Shown: positions 15,619-25,331, numbered from the stretch's first letter. The stretch: DNA of 64,000 nt from QHXN01 sp032162705 (GCA_032162705.1 JAVRON010000137.1:1-64000), one strand, 5' to 3'. Program-made: numbers and translations. The notes: generated by a model not told the origin, from the sequence alone.

Positions 15619-16815
15619 TTAGCGATGGCCTGTGGGCGCGTTGGGTTTTTTCGGCTGCGCAGTCTTAAAGACGATGGGCGGCTGCGGCAGAACGATGGGC
15701 TGGGCCGGTGGGGCCACGAAGCATGGCGGCGGGGCGGGGTCTGGAATTTCGTCGATGAGAGAGATGAGCAGGAAGCCGTGCGTCAGCCCCGAAGGGTTGA
15801 TGCCGTAGCCGACGATCTGCCCCTTGTCGTTGATGCCGCGCGCCTCCTGGAGCGTCCACCCGCTCCCCGCGGCGAGGTCGTTGAGGTCGCGCATCCCATG
15901 CGTCGAATCGTAGATAAAGGCGTGCGATGTGCCCGGCACGGTCTCCGACTGCCCGACGATGATGCTTTTGTTGTTGATGTCGTAGGCGATGCTGCGGGTG
16001 CCGCCGCCGAGCGTACCGAGGTCTTGCAGCCCGCCCGCGTCCGACCAGTGGAACGCGTGGTAGGGCTTGTTGGCCGTGCTCGACGGGATGCCCGCGAAGC
16101 CGACCACTTCGCCGATATCATTAATCTTCTGTGCGACGCTGAGCGTGCCGCCGAACGTGCCGAGGTCTGTCATCACGCCGTTGCGTAGAACGTAAGCGTG
16201 GGTCGCGCCCGCCGCGGTCGATGCCCAGCCGACGATGAATCCGTCGTTGTTGATGCCGTTGGCCCCGCTCGAACCCGTCCCGTTGAAAGAGTTGATAGTC
16301 TGCATGCCGGTCGCCTTCTGCCAGACGAAGCCGCGGTCTTGCAGAGGCGCTATCTCCGACTCGCCGACTACCTGATTGGCGTCGTTGATGTCGTAGGCCG
16401 AGGCGAAAGTGCCGCCCGGCAGCACGCCGATGTCGAGCTTGTTGAAGATGTCAGACCAGATGAAGGCGTGCTTCTCGTTGACGCCCGTCGCGGCGAAGCC
16501 GGCGGCGTAGCCGATGGTGTTTAAGGCGAAGGCCGTCCCGCTGTCGCCGCCGAACGTCCCGATGTTCGTCAACTGGCCGCTCGCGTAGGCGAAGGGGTTG
16601 GCCGAGACCGTGCCCGCACTCACCGTCGAGTCGCCGACGATACTGCCGGCGTTGTTGAGCGAGTAAGCCTTGCTCTGGAGGCCGCCGAGCGAGTCGAGGT
16701 CTATCACCGCGTATTCAAGTGCCCGTGCGTGGATGGGGCGCAGGGGGAGGGAGGAGATCAGGCTGAGGGCGACGAGGCACACGGCTGTCCGCTGCCACTT
16801 TTTGAAGAGACGCAT
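15619..16815 (-). CDS. HAF-repeat extracellular protein
   Basis: A secreted 398-residue protein. The signal peptide covers residues 1-31 (KKWQRTAVCLVALSLISSLPL, then HARA). The rest is six or seven HAF repeats of 45-50 residues, each with the pattern DLGTLGG..S.A..IN..G.VVG.S......HAF(V)W (for example HAFIWSDIFNKLDIG, HAFHWSDAGGLQDLG, HAFIYDSTHGMRDLN). Function of these repeat proteins is unknown; they probably fold as a repeat barrel. AAGGAG lies 7 nt before the start codon. The C-terminal tail is Pro-rich and may be wall- or membrane-associated. Convergent with the preceding secreted protein. Confidence 0.85.
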   Translation of the reverse strand: MRLFKKWQRTAVCLVALSLISSLPLRPIHARALEYAVIDLDSLGGLQSKAYSLNNAGSIVGDSTVSAGTVSANPFAYASGQLTNIGTFGGDSGTAFALNTIGYAAGFAATGVNEKHAFIWSDIFNKLDIGVLPGGTFASAYDINDANQVVGESEIAPLQDRGFVWQKATGMQTINSFNGTGSSGANGINNDGFIVGWASTAAGATHAYVLRNGVMTDLGTFGGTLSVAQKINDIGEVVGFAGIPSSTANKPYHAFHWSDAGGLQDLGTLGGGTRSIAYDINNKSIIVGQSETVPGTSHAFIYDSTHGMRDLNDLAAGSGWTLQEARGINDKGQIVGYGINPSGLTHGFLLISLIDEIPDPAPPPCFVAPPAQPIVLPQPPIVFKTAQPKKPNAPTGHR

Positions 16816-16980
16816 TGCAAACTCCTTCTAAAACTTTCTCTTGTGCAAAGGGAGTGATTCCGGATAAACGAGGCGATGTCTGCTGACCGTGTGCCCGCTG
16901 CCGGAGCGGTGGCGAAGCCCTTAGAAGCTCGCTCAGACGAACGCAGACTTTATATGCGGGCGGGCGGCAAGTCAAATGAG

Positions 16981-17116
<136 letters not shown>

Positions 17117-17121
<5 letters not shown>

Positions 17122-18475
17122 CTTCTTCCGCGGCGCTGATCGCTTCGTCGAAGATTTCGAGGGCGACATCCGTCTGCTCGCGTGTGAGGATGAGCGGCGG
17201 CGACCAGCGGATCGTGTTGTAGCCCGCGCCGAGAAGGATGAGGCCGCGCTTGTAGCACTCAACCTCGACGCGGTCGCGCAACTCGGGCGCAGGCTCTCTC
17301 GATGCGGGGTCTTTGACGAACTCGACGCCGACCATCATCCCAAGCCCGCGTACGTCGCCGATGCAATCATGCTTCCGCATCAGGCGGCGCAGGCCCTCTT
17401 GCATGTAGTCGCCGACCGAGGCTGAGTTGGCGACCAGCTCGCGCTCCAACAACTCGATTGTCTTCAGTGCGGCGGCGAGGGCGACGGGGTTACCGCCGAA
17501 GGTCGAAGCGTGCGCGCCCGGCTTCCAGTCCATCAAACTTGCGCGCGCCACGCATGCGCCCATCGGCACACCCGACGCGATGCCCTTCGCCAGCGTGATG
17601 ATGTCGGGCTTCAGGTCGTAGTGCTCGCACGCGAACATCTTGCCTGTGCGTCCCATCCCGGACTGCACCTCGTCCACGATGAGCAGGATGCCGTGCTCGT
17701 CACAAATCCGGCGCAGGCCGTGGAGGAACTCTCTGGGCGCGGGGACGTAGCCGCCCTCGCCCTGCACCGCCTCGACGACGATGGCGGCGACCTCTTCGGG
17801 CGGCGTCGTCGTCAGGAAAAGTCTCTGCTCGATCCATTCGAGGCACGCGCGGCTGACCGTCGCGCCGTCCGTCCGCTCGCCCGTGAACGGGTGGCGAAAG
17901 ATGTTCGGGTAGGGGACGTGAACCACGTCGAGCGCCTGGCGTTTGAAGCCGCGACGCTGCGCGACACGCGACGAGGTGAGCGAAAGACTGCCGAGCGTGC
18001 GACCGTGGAAGCTATTGAAGAAGGCGATGAACTTCTCGCGCCCCGTCGCGTGCATCGCGAGCTTGAGGGCGGTCTCGACCGCTTCGGTGCCGCTGTTGGC
18101 GAAGTGCGTCTTCGTCGGCGAGGGGACGGGCACAATCTCGTCGAGCTTGCGCGCAAGGTCAGGCATGTGGCGGTAGTAGTAATCCGTGCCGCACATGTGT
18201 ATGAGTCGCGCGGCCTGTTCCTGTATGGCGCGGACGACTTCGGGGTGGCAGTGCCCCGTCGAGCAGACGGCGACGCCCGCGTTGCAGTCGAGAAACGTGT
18301 TGCCGTCAACATCTTCGACCCAGACGCCCGCGGCGTGGTCTACGACGAGTTGGTAGGCTGGGCGCGGGTAAGAGGGCGTGACCCACTGCGCGTCCGCCGC
18401 GACTATTTCTTGCGCCTTCGGGCCGGGCAAGTCGGTTTTGATTTCGGGTCTCTTTGCGGGAGCGATGACTGACAT
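17117..18475 (-). CDS. Class III PLP-dependent aminotransferase (acetylornithine/GABA aminotransferase family)
   Basis: A 452-residue PLP enzyme that moves an amino group from an omega-amino or basic amino acid to 2-oxoglutarate. Signature residues are visible: the phosphate loop ANSGTEAVE near 126-134, Asp268 in LLIVDEVQSGMGRTGK, which binds the pyridine nitrogen, and Schiff-base Lys297 in TLAKGIASG. The N-terminus (LPGPKAQEIVAADAQW, VWVEDVDGNTFLD) fits the broad family that also includes archaeal amino-acid racemases, so the exact substrate is open. GGAGGAG lies 8 nt before the start. The stop codon lies in a heptamer foldback. Confidence 0.88.
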
Positions 18476-18855
18476 AACGATTCTCCTCCGTTGGAAAAAG
18501 CGAGGGCGGCTTCAAGTGCTGCCGGCGAGGTGACGGGCTGATGCAAAGGGCGTGGAGGCGTGTCGGGTGTTAGTCCGCGAAGAGGTTTGCGCGGGAGTCG
18601 AGCGGTCGCGAATGAAGCTGGTAAATCCTGCTCATAAGTCTTCTAAACTATACTCAACTCCGCTGTCCGGGTTCAATCCGTGACGTGGCTGTCGATCAAC
18701 TCGCAGTCGAGAGTAATGTTGAGGGCAGTTCACCGCAGAGGCGCTGAGGACGCGGAGACTCGCAGAGAGTTGAATTATCTCTGCGCCCCCTCTGCGCTCT
18801 CAGCGCCTCTGCGGTGAACAGTTTTACGCAAGCGCCTCCTCCTCTTCAAAGCAGC
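18476..18855. other. 380-base intergenic region
   Basis: No gene. Holds the 91-bp foldback at 18729-18820; the remaining 250 bases upstream of the aminotransferase show no recognised motif or riboswitch. Confidence 0.5.
18729..18820. repeat. Foldback element, CACCGCAGAGGCGC family, copy 1
   Basis: TTCACCGCAGAGGCGCTGAG (18729-18748) pairs with TCAGCGCCTCTGCGGTGAAC (18800-18819). The centre carries GCAGAGAGTTGAATTATCTC. Nearly the same sequence, in opposite orientation, occurs at 31699-31789. Confidence 0.9.
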
Positions 18856-19161
18856 TCAGGCGCGCGTGCCCGTGTAGCGGATGGGCGGCGCGATGGGGAG
18901 CTTGACCTTGATGGTGCCGCTGATCGAGTCGTTCTCGACTTGCCCCGTGATGCTTGAGTCGTAAGCCTTGCCCTGGAACTCCATTGAGACTCGCGCGTCA
19001 AAGCCGTCGTGCGTGACGGTGAGTCCTTCGAGCGGAGCGTCGCCGAGACGCGAGGTAATGCTCCCGGTGAGCGCGCCGCCCGTGCCCTCGAAACGGAGCG
19101 TCGCAGGGTGCTTGCCGAAGGGCGTCGCCACTTCCAGATTCCATGTCCCAACCAGATTCAT
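18856..19161 (-). CDS. Small beta-rich hypothetical protein
   Basis: A 101-residue protein without signal peptide. The pattern LVGTWNLEVATPFGKHPATLRFEGTG... GKAYDSSITGQVENDSISGTIKV alternates strands, with Gly/Asp turns, as in a small beta-barrel or lipocalin-like sheet. Similar short proteins occur next to hydrolases in environmental genomes, but I cannot assign a function. A GGGGG run lies about 6 nt upstream of the start. It lies 54 nt downstream of an M16 peptidase gene on the same strand and may be the last gene of that operon. Confidence 0.65.
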   Translation of the reverse strand: MNLVGTWNLEVATPFGKHPATLRFEGTGGALTGSITSRLGDAPLEGLTVTHDGFDARVSMEFQGKAYDSSITGQVENDSISGTIKVKLPIAPPIRYTGTRA

Positions 19162-19215
19162 AAACGTTTCCCCCTTATCGGATGATGACCCGCGTTGCGG
19201 CGGCTTGATTAAAAG

Positions 19216-20589
19216 TCAGGTGCGCGCGCCCATCAAGCCGCCGAAGTCCTCGACGCGCTCGGCGTAGGGCACGACCTGTTCGCGTATCTGTGCGCCGTCG
19301 CCGACGACGACGATGGCCGCGCGGTCGGGTCTGACATACTCGACGGCGACGCGGCGCACGTCCTGCTTCGTGACGCGCTGAATGTTATCGCGATAGGTCT
19401 GAAGATAGTCCGGCGCAAGCTCGTGCATCATGATCTGGACGAGTTGTTCGACAAGCCCTTCCTGCGTCTCCAGACGGATGGGGAAGATGCCGGTCAGGTA
19501 AGTCTTCGCGTCGGTCAACTCCTTGTCGGACACGTCCTCGGAGCGGATGCGCTCAAGCTCGTAGAAAATCTCCTTGAGAGAGACGCCTGTAACTTCGCCG
19601 CGCACCTCGGTCGTGGCGCGGAAAGAGCCTGCGTGGCGGCGCGCGTCGAACTGCGTGTAAGCGCCGTAGGTGTAGCCCTTCTCCTCTCGAAGATTCATGA
19701 AGAGGCGCGCGGAGGCGTTGCCGCCGAGAATCGTGTGCATGACGAGCAGGGGGAAGTAGTCCGGGTCGGTGCGCTTGATGCAGGTATTGGCGACGATGAT
19801 GTTGGTCTGCGCCGAGCCGGGGCGGTCAACGAGATAGGCGATGCGCTCGTTCGGCTCGGGCGTAGCGGGGAACTGCGGCTCGGAAACCTGGCCTTGCGCC
19901 CAGTCGCCGAAGAGCGCTTCGGCGAGTGCGTTGATGTGTTCGCGCGAAACGTCGCCCGCGACGAGGAGAACGGCGTTGTTCGGGATGAGTGTGGCGCGGT
20001 GCTGCCGGACGAGCGCGTCGCGCGTCAGAGCCTCGATAGACTCCGCGGTGGGCGCGACGACCGCGTAGGGGTGTGCGCCGAAGAGAACGCGCGCGATGGC
20101 CTCGGAGGCGAGGAAGGAGGGCTGCGCGCGTTGCGCGATCAGGTTCTGCTGCGCGTTGGCTTTGGCGAGCGCGAGTTCGCCTTCGGGGAACGTGGGGCGG
20201 AGCGTCACGTCTGCAAGGAGTTCGAGCACTTCGTCGGCGAAGACCGCGAGCGAAGAGGCGGCGATGCCCGTGTGGTCGGAGGTCGCGCCCGCCGTGAGCG
20301 TCGCGCCGTAGCGTGCGACCTCCTCGGCTATCTGTCGGCTCGTGCGCGACTCGGTGCCTTCGACGAGCATGTCCGTCATGATGTCGGTCAGGCCGGGAAG
20401 CTCTGCCGGGTCGGACGCGTCGCCCGTACGGAAGGCCAGACGAAAGCTGACGAGCGGGAGCCTGCGCTGCTCGATGACGACGACACGCAGGCCGTTTTGG
20501 AGAGTCGTCTCTTCGGGCAGCGGTAGATTCAGCGAGCGCGTCGGGAGTGGCGCGGGCGGCTGGCGGCGGAATTCTTCGGTCTCAGTCAT
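19216..20589 (-). CDS. M16 family peptidase-like subunit lacking the zinc motif
   Basis: A 457-residue M16 (pitrilysin/processing peptidase) homologue. The fold is recognisable from LQNGLRVVVIEQRRLPLVSFRLAFRTG and the later glycine/RY region (LFMNLREEKGYTYGAY), the part that contributes to the active site from the partner subunit. Where an active enzyme has HxxEH there is only GLTDIMTDMLVEGT, so this is a catalytically dead subunit. The gene directly upstream encodes an M16 protein with intact HLFEH; the two would form a heterodimer as in mitochondrial processing peptidase-like pairs. A foldback separates them by 96 nt. Confidence 0.88.
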   Translation of the reverse strand: MTETEEFRRQPPAPLPTRSLNLPLPEETTLQNGLRVVVIEQRRLPLVSFRLAFRTGDASDPAELPGLTDIMTDMLVEGTESRTSRQIAEEVARYGATLTAGATSDHTGIAASSLAVFADEVLELLADVTLRPTFPEGELALAKANAQQNLIAQRAQPSFLASEAIARVLFGAHPYAVVAPTAESIEALTRDALVRQHRATLIPNNAVLLVAGDVSREHINALAEALFGDWAQGQVSEPQFPATPEPNERIAYLVDRPGSAQTNIIVANTCIKRTDPDYFPLLVMHTILGGNASARLFMNLREEKGYTYGAYTQFDARRHAGSFRATTEVRGEVTGVSLKEIFYELERIRSEDVSDKELTDAKTYLTGIFPIRLETQEGLVEQLVQIMMHELAPDYLQTYRDNIQRVTKQDVRRVAVEYVRPDRAAIVVVGDGAQIREQVVPYAERVEDFGGLMGART

Positions 20590-20596
20590 AGTTTAG

Positions 20597-20672
20597 AGTG
20601 ATGAATGATGAGTGATGAGTGATGAATGAAAGGCAAGGCGGCTTCTTATTCATCGTTCATCACTCATCATTC
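20597..20672. repeat. Foldback repeat (GTGATGA/GTGATGAAT heptamers)
   Basis: Left arm GTGATGA-ATGATGA-GTGATGA-GTGATGA, right arm ATTCATC-GTTCATC-ACTCATC. The loop AAGGCAAGGCGGCTTCTTAT matches that of the copy at 9288 in opposite orientation. Lies between two M16 genes of one operon. Confidence 0.9.
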
Positions 20673-20685
20673 CGTATTACAGTTT

Positions 20686-22155
20686 TCAGTCGTTAGTCGG
20701 CGACGCCTGCTCCTGTTGTTGCGCGACCGCCGTCGTGGCCGTGCCGACGGGCGGCGTCGGATTGGTCGGCGGCGCGGGGTCTGCGGGCGGCGGAGAGGGA
20801 ACCTGCGGGGGCGGCGCACCGGGCTGGTCAGGCTCGCCGGGGGACGCAGGCTCTGCGGCGGGCGCGGGCTTGTCTTCCGAATCGGCGCGTTGAACGGGCA
20901 TGACCTCGATGACGGAGTGATTGTCCGTGAGAAGGTATTTGCCGACCACGTCTCTGATCTCTTCAGGGACGACGGCGAGGTAACGCTCAAGCTCGGTGTT
21001 GACGAGGAGCGGGTCGCCGTCGTAGAGAGCGTATTCGGCGAGCCTCTGCGCGCGGAAGAGCGTGGACTGGCGACTGCGCACCGCGTCGTTCAAGAGCGTG
21101 TTCCGTAGCTTCTCCATCTCGTCCGCCGTGGGGCCTTCGCGTGCGAGCCGTTCGATCTCTTCATGGATGGTCGCGCGAATCTCTTCGGTCGAGTGTCCGG
21201 GTTTCGGGATGGCGAAGACGTAGAGGGTTGAAGGGCCGCGCCGCTCGCCCAAGCCGCCCTGAATGCCGACGACCGACTCCTCGTCCTTGACGAGACGCTG
21301 GTAGAGGCGCGAGCTGTCGCCGTCCAAGAGCAGGTCGCTGGCGAGCGAGAGCGCGTAGAAATCGACGGTGCGGCGCGGCGGGACTTTCCAGCCGAGCATG
21401 ATGGCCGGGAGCTGCGCGAAAGGGTCTCGGTAAGTCTCGCGGCGCTCCGAGACCTCGGGCGGCTCGCTTACGTCAACGGGCGGCGGAGCGGCCTGCGCCG
21501 GGATCGTGACGAAATACTTTTCGACGAGCGTGCGCGCCTCCGCCGAGTCGAAGTCGCCGGTGATGGCGAGCACGGCGTTGTTCGGCGCGTAGTAGATGCG
21601 GAAGAACTCGCGCACGTCCTCGACCGTGGCGGCGTCGAGGTCTTCCATCGAGCCGATGGTCGAGTGTGCGTTGCGGTGATTGCGATAGACCAGTTCGTTC
21701 AGACGCAGGAACGCGCTTGAGTAGGGACGGTTATCGTAAGAGAGTCGCTTCTCCTCTTTGACGGCGTCGCGCTGGTTGTCGAGATTCTCCTGCGTGACTT
21801 TCAAAGAGCGCATGCGGTCTGATTCGAGCCACAGCGCGAGCGGGAGCTGGCTCGACGGCAACGTCTCGAAGTAGTTGGTGCGCTCGCTTGAGGTCGTCCC
21901 GTTCATCGTGCCGCCGTTGTTGAAGACGTACTGAAAGTGTCCCGCCTTGGGCACGTTCTCCGAACCCTGGAACATCATGTGCTCGAAGAGATGCGCGAAG
22001 CCCGTCCGCCCCTCGCGCTCGTTGCGCGAGCCTACATCATAGTAGACGGCGACCGACACGACCGGCACCGAATGGTCTTCGCTCAAGACCACGCGCAGGC
22101 CGTTCCCCAGCGTGTACTGCTCAAGCGTAATCTGCGGCAACGTAACAGTGGACAA
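20686..22155 (-). CDS. M16 family zinc metallopeptidase, active subunit
   Basis: A 489-residue peptidase. The inverted zinc motif HLFEH lies at residues 55-59 and the third ligand is Glu134 or Glu135 in VKEEKRLSYDN. The TTG start is preceded by GGAGG at good distance. There is no signal peptide. The last 70 residues are a Pro/Ala-rich low-complexity tail (PPPQVPSPPPADPAPP), likely flexible. It lies upstream of the inactive M16 subunit; together they probably degrade peptides as a heterodimer. Substrates unknown. Confidence 0.9.
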   Translation of the reverse strand: MSTVTLPQITLEQYTLGNGLRVVLSEDHSVPVVSVAVYYDVGSRNEREGRTGFAHLFEHMMFQGSENVPKAGHFQYVFNNGGTMNGTTSSERTNYFETLPSSQLPLALWLESDRMRSLKVTQENLDNQRDAVKEEKRLSYDNRPYSSAFLRLNELVYRNHRNAHSTIGSMEDLDAATVEDVREFFRIYYAPNNAVLAITGDFDSAEARTLVEKYFVTIPAQAAPPPVDVSEPPEVSERRETYRDPFAQLPAIMLGWKVPPRRTVDFYALSLASDLLLDGDSSRLYQRLVKDEESVVGIQGGLGERRGPSTLYVFAIPKPGHSTEEIRATIHEEIERLAREGPTADEMEKLRNTLLNDAVRSRQSTLFRAQRLAEYALYDGDPLLVNTELERYLAVVPEEIRDVVGKYLLTDNHSVIEVMPVQRADSEDKPAPAAEPASPGEPDQPGAPPPQVPSPPPADPAPPTNPTPPVGTATTAVAQQQEQASPTND

Positions 22156-22169
22156 GAAAACCTCCGGTA

Positions 22170-22249
22170 AGAGACTAAGGGCTAGAGACTAGAGGCTAGT
22201 TAGATAACAGTTCTTAACTAGCTCCCAGCCTCTAGCCTCTAGTCTCTTC
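22170..22249. repeat. Foldback repeat, GAGGCTA family
   Basis: GAGACTA-GGGCTA-GAGACTA-GAGGCTA, then the loop stem CTAGTTAG..TAACTAG, then AGCCTCT-AGCCTCT-AGTCTCT. The right arm encodes the last codons and TAG stop (22232-22234) of the next minus-strand gene. Confidence 0.92.
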
Positions 22250-22660
22250 TTTGCTAATCATGCCGCGCAGCTCGGCGCGGAGCCGCTCGATCTCGGAGAG
22301 CTTCAGCGCGACGCGATTGAAGAGTTCGGTCTGCGCCTTGATGCCCTCGTCGATGAGGAAGGCGGCGGCCTCTGCGCGGCTGCGGAAGACGCCGGCCTGC
22401 ACAAGCTGTTCGAGCTTGTCCTGCGCCTCGTGCGAGACCTTGACGGCGACGACGTAGTCGTCCTTGGCCGAGAGCGCTCGCTCGACCGTGCGACTGATGT
22501 CGCGGCCTATCGAGGCGAGCGACTCCGGGATGCGCGCGGCGATCTCGCGCACAGACGAAGAGGCGCGCTCCTGTTGGTACTCGACCTCCGGGTCGGCGAG
22601 CATCAGGTCGTCGATGGGGTCGAGGATTTCGGGGTCTCTCGGGTCGTTCGGGTTGCTCAT
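22232..22660 (-). CDS. Hypothetical protein with ribbon-helix-helix-like segment
   Basis: A 142-residue soluble protein. An acidic N-terminus (DPRDPEILDPIDDL) is followed by a region VAVKVSHEAQDKLEQLVQAGVFRSRAEAAAFLIDEGI (about 71-107) that resembles a strand plus two helices of ribbon-helix-helix DNA-binding proteins, then a leucine-rich helix. GGAGG lies about 11 nt before the start. The C-terminal residues E-T-R-G and the stop are encoded by the heptamer foldback that follows. It reads toward the M16 pair and could regulate or simply precede it. Confidence 0.6.
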   Translation of the reverse strand: MSNPNDPRDPEILDPIDDLMLADPEVEYQQERASSSVREIAARIPESLASIGRDISRTVERALSAKDDYVVAVKVSHEAQDKLEQLVQAGVFRSRAEAAAFLIDEGIKAQTELFNRVALKLSEIERLRAELRGMISKEETRG

Positions 22661-23012
22661 CTGTTCTACAACCTCCTGCCTCCAACTCGGCTATCGAGAG
22701 TCAAAGGCTCCTTCCGTGGCCGACCAAAAGGTTCCGGCGCGAACTGTTATTCTTCGGCGGACTGCTTGAAAGCATTCTAAGGGCGTGCAGAAATGAGCGC
22801 AAGCGGCGCACTCCGATTGCGGGCCGCAACGTGCCGTCCGGCGTCGAGAGACGCGTCCTCAATACTTTTCCTTTGCAACCTTGCCGCCTCCCGCCTCATC
22901 AATTACACTACTTCAACCTGACCTCTCGAACGAGGCGGTTCAATTTTTTGGACGAGGTCGCCGCCAGCCGCCTCGTTTCGGGTCAAAGGGTTATTAACTG
23001 AGGTTTGTCTCC
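22661..23012. other. 352-base divergent intergenic region
   Basis: No gene. In the leader of the S41 protease gene AACGAGGCGG (22929-22938) and CCGCCTCGTT (22968-22977) form a perfect 10-bp inverted repeat with a 29-nt loop, a possible 5'-UTR structure. The rest shows no clear motif. Confidence 0.5.
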
Positions 23013-24770
23013 GTGAAAATGAGAATTTCCACCGCGCTCGCGACGCTCCTCCTTCTCGCACTCTCGCTACCCGCATTCGTCATTGCCCAGCAGGGCAGTA
23101 CGAAACCTACACCCCCAACAGCCCGCCGCGGCGAGTTGGGGCGCGGAACCGAAACCGTCCCCGTTGACCCTTCAGCGCGCACGCGCCGCACGCGCCCGGC
23201 TGCGACCGAGGGACTTGAGGCCGACGTGTCCGAGGCGCTCACGGTCATCCAGGACAACTACGTTGACGGCAACAAGGTCAACTACAACGATGTCTTCAAG
23301 TCCTCGATCATTGGGATGCTGCGCACGCTCGACCCGCACTCGAACTTTTACGATGCGAAAGAGTTTGAGGAGCAGCGCGCCGACTGGCGGAGCGAATACT
23401 ACGGCATCGGCGCGACCATCGGCGACCGCCGTGTCGGCGCGAGCACGGACACATACATCCTCGCTACCTTCGAGGCGACGCCCGCCTTCCGCGCGGGTCT
23501 GCGCTTCGGAGACCGCGTCACCGAAATCGACGGCAAGCCTGTGAAGGGCAAGGCGTCGGGCGACGTGCGCGACATGCTACGGGGCCCGCGCGGCACGACG
23601 GTGCGCGTCACGGTCGAGCGTGCCTCGAACGGCGCGACGGAGACGGTCGAGATCACGCGCGACGCCGTTCCGCAGCCGACCGTGCCGGACGCATACTTCA
23701 TCAAGCCCGGCGTCGGCTACATCGACATGACGCGCGGCTTCAACTACACGACCGCCGAAGAGTTCATCTCGGCGCTCGACTACCTCCGCTCGCGCGGGAT
23801 GACAGGGCTTGTCGTAGACCTGCGCGGCAACGGCGGCGGCATTCTCGATCAGGCCGTGCGCGTGGCCGAGCAGTTTCTCGCGAGCGGGCAGACTATTCTG
23901 ACGCAAAAGGGGCGCGGAACTCGCGGCGAGGCGCGCGAGTTCAAGTCTGAGAATCGAAGCCCCGACAACACGCCGCTCGTCGTCCTGGTTAACCGCGGCA
24001 CGGCCTCTGCTTCAGAGATCGTTGCCGGGGCCTGGCAGGATCATGACCGCGCGCTCATCGTCGGCGAGACCTCGTTCGGCAAGGGACTCGTCCAGAGCAT
24101 CATGCCTTTAGAGTACGGCACGGCGCTGACGTTGACGACCTCGAAGTATTACACGCCCTCGGGCCGCCTCATCCAGCGCGACTACTCGAACCAGAGTTTC
24201 TACGACTACATCTACGGTCGGGTCAACGGCACGCAGGCCGAGACGCAGGCCGAGAAGCCGAAAGGCCCGGAGACGCACACAGACACGGGCCGCCCGCTCT
24301 ACGGCGGCGGCGGTATCTCGCCCGACGAGACCATCAAGCCGCGCACGCTCTCGGCGCAGCAGGTGCGACTGATCGACCCCGTCTTCGCCTTCGCGCGCGA
24401 TATGGTCAACGGCCGCGTGGCGGGCTTCCCCGACTACAAGGTCGCAGGCATGCCTGATTTCGAGCGCAACGTCGAGGCGGGCGCGTTCGTCGTGGACGAC
24501 AGGGTCTTCAAGGCGTTCAAGGAATACGTTGCCGCGCACGCGGAGGATTACAAGGTGACGGACGCTCAGCTCGACCACAGCCGCGACTTTATCGCGCGCC
24601 AGTTGCGATACGACCTGACGACTGCCGCCTACGGCTCGGTCAAGGCCACGCAGGTTCTCATGCTCGACGACCCGCAGGTGACGAAGGGCATCGACTCGCT
24701 GCCGCGCGCGCGCGACCTCGCCACCTCCGCCATGCGTGGACGCAACCCGCAGACGAAGTCTTTTGAATAA
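23013..24770 (+). CDS. S41 family C-terminal processing peptidase with PDZ domain
   Basis: A 585-residue serine protease of the CtpA/Prc type, exported (signal peptide residues 1-25, ending FVIAQ). A PDZ domain spans about 140-225 (FRAGLRFGDRVTEIDGKPVKG). The S41 core has LVVDLRGNGGG and the catalytic dyad Ser332 in GTASASEI and Lys357 in SFGKGLVQ, 25 residues apart as in the D1-processing protease. The C-terminal 180 residues are a helical extension. The GTG start was kept because GAGG lies 9-10 nt upstream; an ATG two codons later is equally possible. A strong terminator follows. Confidence 0.92.
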   Translation: MKMRISTALATLLLLALSLPAFVIAQQGSTKPTPPTARRGELGRGTETVPVDPSARTRRTRPAATEGLEADVSEALTVIQDNYVDGNKVNYNDVFKSSIIGMLRTLDPHSNFYDAKEFEEQRADWRSEYYGIGATIGDRRVGASTDTYILATFEATPAFRAGLRFGDRVTEIDGKPVKGKASGDVRDMLRGPRGTTVRVTVERASNGATETVEITRDAVPQPTVPDAYFIKPGVGYIDMTRGFNYTTAEEFISALDYLRSRGMTGLVVDLRGNGGGILDQAVRVAEQFLASGQTILTQKGRGTRGEAREFKSENRSPDNTPLVVLVNRGTASASEIVAGAWQDHDRALIVGETSFGKGLVQSIMPLEYGTALTLTTSKYYTPSGRLIQRDYSNQSFYDYIYGRVNGTQAETQAEKPKGPETHTDTGRPLYGGGGISPDETIKPRTLSAQQVRLIDPVFAFARDMVNGRVAGFPDYKVAGMPDFERNVEAGAFVVDDRVFKAFKEYVAAHAEDYKVTDAQLDHSRDFIARQLRYDLTTAAYGSVKATQVLMLDDPQVTKGIDSLPRARDLATSAMRGRNPQTKSFE

Positions 24771-24817
24771 GGCGGGTGAAGTCTTTCGAGTAGAAGCCGC
24801 TACGTCCACAGACGCGA

Positions 24818-24862
24818 AAAAGAGGCCCGGTGAGAGTAGAAACTCACCGGGCCTCTTTTCTA
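24818..24862 (+). terminator. Rho-independent terminator of the S41 protease gene
   Basis: A perfect 17-bp stem: AAAAGAGGCCCGGTGAG (24818-24834) and CTCACCGGGCCTCTTTT (24843-24859), 8-nt loop. The A and T tails on both sides let it work in both directions. Confidence 0.92.
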
Positions 24863-24926
24863 TCGGCGTGCCTCTTAAAGGGTCTCTTTTCTCTTCTATC
24901 GACGAGTCTCTTACAAAGGCCGACAC

Positions 24927-25331
24927 CTACCAGCTACAGCCGTAAGAGTTCAGCGACGACTTGGCCTGATCGGAAGCCGCCTTGCAGGCTTGCGCTAATC
25001 CGGCCTTGCCCTGCGCGGTCTTGGCTAGTTCCTTCCAGGAATTGCGCCAGGTCTCCAGAGAGGTCTTGAAAGCCGCCTGCGCCGCTGCGGGAACTTTACC
25101 GCTGACGCACGCCTCATACTTCGCGAGGAAGTCGTCGCATTCCGCCACGCCGACCTTGTCGCCGCTCGTGCTGACGGTCGCAGTGTTGGCGGCAGCCGCG
25201 TTCTTATTGCCCGCCGCCGTGTTGGAAGTGTTCGCGGTGTTCGCCGCGTTGTCGGACGAGCCGCCGCACGCGAGCATGAGCGCGCCCAGAGCGAGGCAGA
25301 GGGATAACAGGGAAAGAAGTTTGATGTTCAT
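24927..25331 (-). CDS. Small Ala/Asn-rich lipoprotein
   Basis: A 134-residue lipoprotein. Lipobox LMLAC places the lipidated cysteine at residue 22. An Asn/Ala/Thr-rich linker follows (residues 25-60), then a compact helical domain with Cys at about 65, 75, 117 and 132, which could form two disulphides in the periplasm. Function unknown. Upstream AAGGAG is about 12 nt from the start. Confidence 0.75.
   Translation of the reverse strand: MNIKLLSLLSLCLALGALMLACGGSSDNAANTANTSNTAAGNKNAAAANTATVSTSGDKVGVAECDDFLAKYEACVSGKVPAAAQAAFKTSLETWRNSWKELAKTAQGKAGLAQACKAASDQAKSSLNSYGCSW

Noticed and set aside
16840..16860. Sigma-54 look-alike upstream of the HAF-repeat gene
   Set aside because: The -12 half (TTTGCA) fits but the -24 GG is absent.
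18660..18690. GGGTTCAATCC as a tRNA T-arm
   Set aside because: No matching acceptor stem, D-arm or anticodon arm around it.
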